A DNA stretch of 64,000 nucleotides from positions 102,332 to 166,331 of the forward strand of contig DISD01000022.1 in assembly GCA_002435715.1 (NCBI GenBank). The letters are read 5' to 3'. Positions 62,081 to 64,000 of this stretch are shown one piece after another. A model generated the notes under the pieces. The model was not told where the DNA came from, made no database searches, and saw only the letters and a program-made list of their open reading frames with translations. Origin of the DNA: Rhodospirillaceae bacterium UBA6219 (GTDB lineage Bacteria > Pseudomonadota > Alphaproteobacteria > Rhodospirillales > Magnetospirillaceae). The position numbers and the translations under genes are program-made. Each line of letters opens with the position of its first letter. Position 1 is the stretch's first letter.

Positions 62081-62314
62081 ATGAGCCTGTTTGGCCGCCG
62101 GTCCCGGGGTGTGGATGTTGCTCCCGGCGACATTTTCCGCAAGGCCGGCACCTACGGGGGCGAGTGGGTTGTCGAGCGTGTGTTCGAATACCCTGATATC
62201 CCTCCCCATGTCCGCATGGTCGAACGCAACGGGGCGCGGGCCATGACGGTCGCCGTGTCCATGCTGTTCGATCCCGATTGCTTCCAGCACGTGCGGCAAA
62301 GCGGCGAGTTCTGA
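62081..62314 (+). CDS. Small conserved hypothetical protein
   Basis: The 77-residue protein starts MSLFGRRSRGVDVAPGDIF and contains EWVVERVFEYPDIPPHVRMV, which reads as a small beta-rich domain. Function unknown. A longer in-frame start at 62072 adds only three residues. The YbjQ-like gene starts 66 bases later. Confidence 0.6.
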   Translation: MSLFGRRSRGVDVAPGDIFRKAGTYGGEWVVERVFEYPDIPPHVRMVERNGARAMTVAVSMLFDPDCFQHVRQSGEF

Positions 62315-62380
62315 CGTCGTCGATTTTCCGTCGTCCGCCCGCGTCTTTTGGAAGCAGCACTCACCGCGCGGGAGGCGCAG

Positions 62381-62707
62381 ATGATCGTTACCACCACCGA
62401 ATCCGTCGAAGGTACCCGTATCGCGTCTTATCTGGGGATTGTCTCGGGTGACGCGGTTCTGGGGACCAACATCTTCAAGGATCTGTTCGCGTCCATCCGC
62501 GACGTGGTCGGCGGTCGCGCCGCGTCCTACGAAAAGGTGTTGCAGGACGGCAAGGACATGGCCATCGCCGACATGATCGCCCGGGCCAAGGCATTGGGGG
62601 CCGACGCGGTGGTCGGCGTCGACCTTGATTACGAAGTGATCGGCGGTGACAGCAAGACCTTGTTGATGGTCAGCGTCAACGGCACCGCCGTCACCTTGGG
62701 ATCGTGA
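62381..62707 (+). CDS. YbjQ-family protein
   Basis: The 108-residue protein matches the YbjQ/UPF0145 family. It has MIVTTTESVEGTRIASYLGIVSGDAVLG, RDVVGGRAASYEKVL, IADMIARAKALGADAVVGVDLDYEVI and MVSVNGTAVTL. Members form pentamers; a metal-binding role has been suggested but is not established. It converges on the NDUFA9-like gene with four bases between them. Confidence 0.88.
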   Translation: MIVTTTESVEGTRIASYLGIVSGDAVLGTNIFKDLFASIRDVVGGRAASYEKVLQDGKDMAIADMIARAKALGADAVVGVDLDYEVIGGDSKTLLMVSVNGTAVTLGS

Positions 62708-62711
62708 TTCC

Positions 62712-63695
62712 TTACGACGTCGGCGCGTAGCGGGCCAGATAGGTGGGAACCACCGCTTCGCAGGCGGTGGCGGCGATGCCCAATTCCGCCAGACCCGGCT
62801 TGCCGCCGCGCACCACGTTGTCGGTGCGCATCAACGCCACTTGATCAGGGGTCAAGGGCGGATTGGGCAGGAATTGCAGGAACGCCGCCTGGAGGCCGGC
62901 AAAGGCGAAAGGCAGCGGAACCAGACAACGGTTCAGGCCGGTCCCGGCCAACACCATTTCCATGATTTCCTTCATGGTGTAGCGGCGCGGCCCGCCCAGT
63001 TCGTACACCTTGCCGATTGTGGCGGCATCGGTGGCGGCGCGCCAGATGGCTTCCGCCACGTCGCCCACATGCACGGGCTGGAAGGTGGTGCCCCCCGATC
63101 CGAACAAGTCGACATCCATGCCGTTTTCGCTGTGGGCCAGTTTGAAGCCGTCCTGGGTGAAGACCGGCAGCACCGGCGACATCCGCGCCAGCTTGGCGAA
63201 GCGGTTGAAGAAATCGTCGTCGGGGCCGAACACCACCGAGGGGCGGATGATGGTCGCACCGGGGAAGGCGGCCAGTACCGCTTCCTCGCCCAAGGCCTTG
63301 CTGCGGGCATAGGCCGAGGCCGATCCCTTGTCGGCGCCCAGCGCCGACATGTGAACCAGACGGCCGACGCCGCCGGCGGCGGCGGCTTGCGCCACAGTGG
63401 CGGCGGCTTGGGTGTGGATGGTGTCGAAACGGCGCTTGCCGGATTCGAACAAGATGCCCACCAGATTGACCACGCAATGGGCGCCGGTGACGGCGTCGCG
63501 CACCGCCTTGGCATCGGTGACGTCGACCCGGATGGGGACGACCTGTCCGGGCTCGCCCATGGTCTTCAGGAAGCCACCGGAAACCGGATCGCGCATGGCG
63601 GCGCGGACGATCCAGCCGGCCTTGGCGAATCGCTTGACCACATGCCGGCCGATAAAGCCGGACCCGCCGAAAATGGTGACAACATTCCGGGTCAT
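62712..63695 (-). CDS. NDUFA9-like NAD(P)-dependent epimerase family protein
   Basis: The 327-residue protein has the Rossmann motif VTIFGGSGFIGRHVVKRFA at the start, VNLVGILFESG, and YARSKALGEEAV (extended SDR Y-x-x-x-K). It matches the complex I NDUFA9 subunit-like family, which in mitochondria stabilises complex I and in alphaproteobacteria is of uncertain role. The C-terminal GLQAAFLQFLPNPPLTPDQVALM is typical of the group. It is alone in its transcript as far as can be seen. Confidence 0.88.
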   Translation of the reverse strand: MTRNVVTIFGGSGFIGRHVVKRFAKAGWIVRAAMRDPVSGGFLKTMGEPGQVVPIRVDVTDAKAVRDAVTGAHCVVNLVGILFESGKRRFDTIHTQAAATVAQAAAAGGVGRLVHMSALGADKGSASAYARSKALGEEAVLAAFPGATIIRPSVVFGPDDDFFNRFAKLARMSPVLPVFTQDGFKLAHSENGMDVDLFGSGGTTFQPVHVGDVAEAIWRAATDAATIGKVYELGGPRRYTMKEIMEMVLAGTGLNRCLVPLPFAFAGLQAAFLQFLPNPPLTPDQVALMRTDNVVRGGKPGLAELGIAATACEAVVPTYLARYAPTS

Positions 63696-63857
63696 GTCTT
63701 GGGCCTCCGCTCCCTAGGTGGCCCATCCTTGATGGAGGGCCTTGTCTGTTTGGGCGAAAGGCTAGTCGTTTCGCCACTTTGACGCAACGGTCGCGCAAAA
63801 GCGCACAGCCGAAAGGGGGCGGCATGAATTTTTTTTTGAATTCGCTTTTTTTGTCGG

Positions 63858-63886
63858 TTGACAGGGCGCGGCCGGTCGCATATTTC
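63858..63886 (+). promoter_or_regulatory. Sigma-70-type promoter for tRNA-Leu
   Basis: TTGACA at 63858-63863 and TATTTC at 63881-63886 are 17 bases apart. A GC-rich stretch lies between them. Transcription would start near 63893, giving a tRNA precursor with a leader of about 65 bases. The T-rich stretch at 63828-63852 lies just upstream. Confidence 0.7.
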
Positions 63887-63959
63887 TCTGCGCCTCGACG
63901 GGGAGCACCCCCAACGAGATGCCAGCCCGGAGGGGAAACCCAAGGGGCACACCACCTAA

Positions 63960-64000
63960 GCCCAGGTGGCGGAATTGGTAGACGCGCACGGTTCAGGTCC
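63960..64000 (+). tRNA. tRNA-Leu (CAG), 3' end cut by window edge
   Basis: The visible 41 bases match the 5' half of a long-arm leucine tRNA: acceptor strand GCCCAGG, D-arm GCGGAATTGGTAGACGCGC, then anticodon region CGGTTCAGGTCC with CAG as the anticodon. The variable arm and 3' half lie beyond the window. Confidence 0.9.

Overview
The window is high-GC DNA (roughly 60-65% by eye) from an alphaproteobacterium, most likely a member of Rhodospirillales close to Magnetospirillum. This rests on a FlaF-type flagellar regulator, a CcrM-type GANTC methylase, a class I lysyl-tRNA synthetase, two-subunit glycyl-tRNA synthetase, a DinB with an N-terminal zinc finger, an NDUFA9-like protein and many c-di-GMP and phosphorelay proteins. 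The genus is an inference. I see no insertion sequence, prophage, CRISPR array or rRNA. Two tRNA genes are present, one cut by the right edge.

Region 1 (1-18.9 kb) is a flagellin and surface-glycan locus. After a cut methyltransferase come flagellin with its own terminator, flaF, a TPR/SPINDLY-type glycosyltransferase resembling Caulobacter FlmG, and a Maf (DUF115) flagellin glycosyltransferase. Nine tightly packed co-directional genes follow: FabZ-like dehydratase, GMC oxidoreductase and a small partner, SDR, split transketolase, AAC(3)-type acyltransferase, a second FabZ-like dehydratase and a YhdH-type reductase. An opposed DUF4910 gene separates them from a second operon of acyl carrier protein, AMP-forming acyl ligase, LuxE and LuxC, with no luciferase. 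Together these genes look able to activate an acyl chain, reduce it to an aldehyde, add a two-carbon ketol unit and tailor the product. I propose a flagellin or surface modification with a lipid-like or chain-extended sugar. This is the most interesting system in the window.

Region 2 (19-25 kb) is housekeeping: glyQ, glyS and pyruvate phosphate dikinase, ending in a clear terminator. A YodC-like small protein and an orphan HigA-type antitoxin follow.

Region 3 (25-45.8 kb) mixes sensing, envelope and housekeeping genes: an orphan ABC-type binding protein beside a diguanylate cyclase with a periplasmic binding domain, an amidohydrolase/EF-hand fusion, a TonB/TolA-like protein, a CheY-like receiver, LysK, YchJ, a YkgJ cysteine-cluster protein, CcrM with a dense GANTC cluster upstream, two secreted unknowns, a PAS-GGDEF-EAL protein, RNase HII, a CPA2 antiporter, a spermidine-synthase-like membrane protein, and a DsrE/thioredoxin/PotD-like trio.

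Region 4 (45.9-58.5 kb) is rich in signalling: a sensor kinase overlapping a di-haem peroxidase gene, RuvX, an orphan hydrogenase-type maturation protease, haemerythrin plus a degenerate EAL protein, a HATPase-REC-PP2C fusion divergent from a STAS protein, and a formate/nitrite transporter followed by a PP2C/Ser-Thr kinase fusion. Hairpin-rich intergenic repeats lie here.

Region 5 (58.5-64 kb) holds cbiD and cobK/cbiJ (cobalamin synthesis), tRNA-Arg(CCT), small conserved proteins, dinB, a YbjQ protein, an NDUFA9-like protein and the start of tRNA-Leu(CAG).
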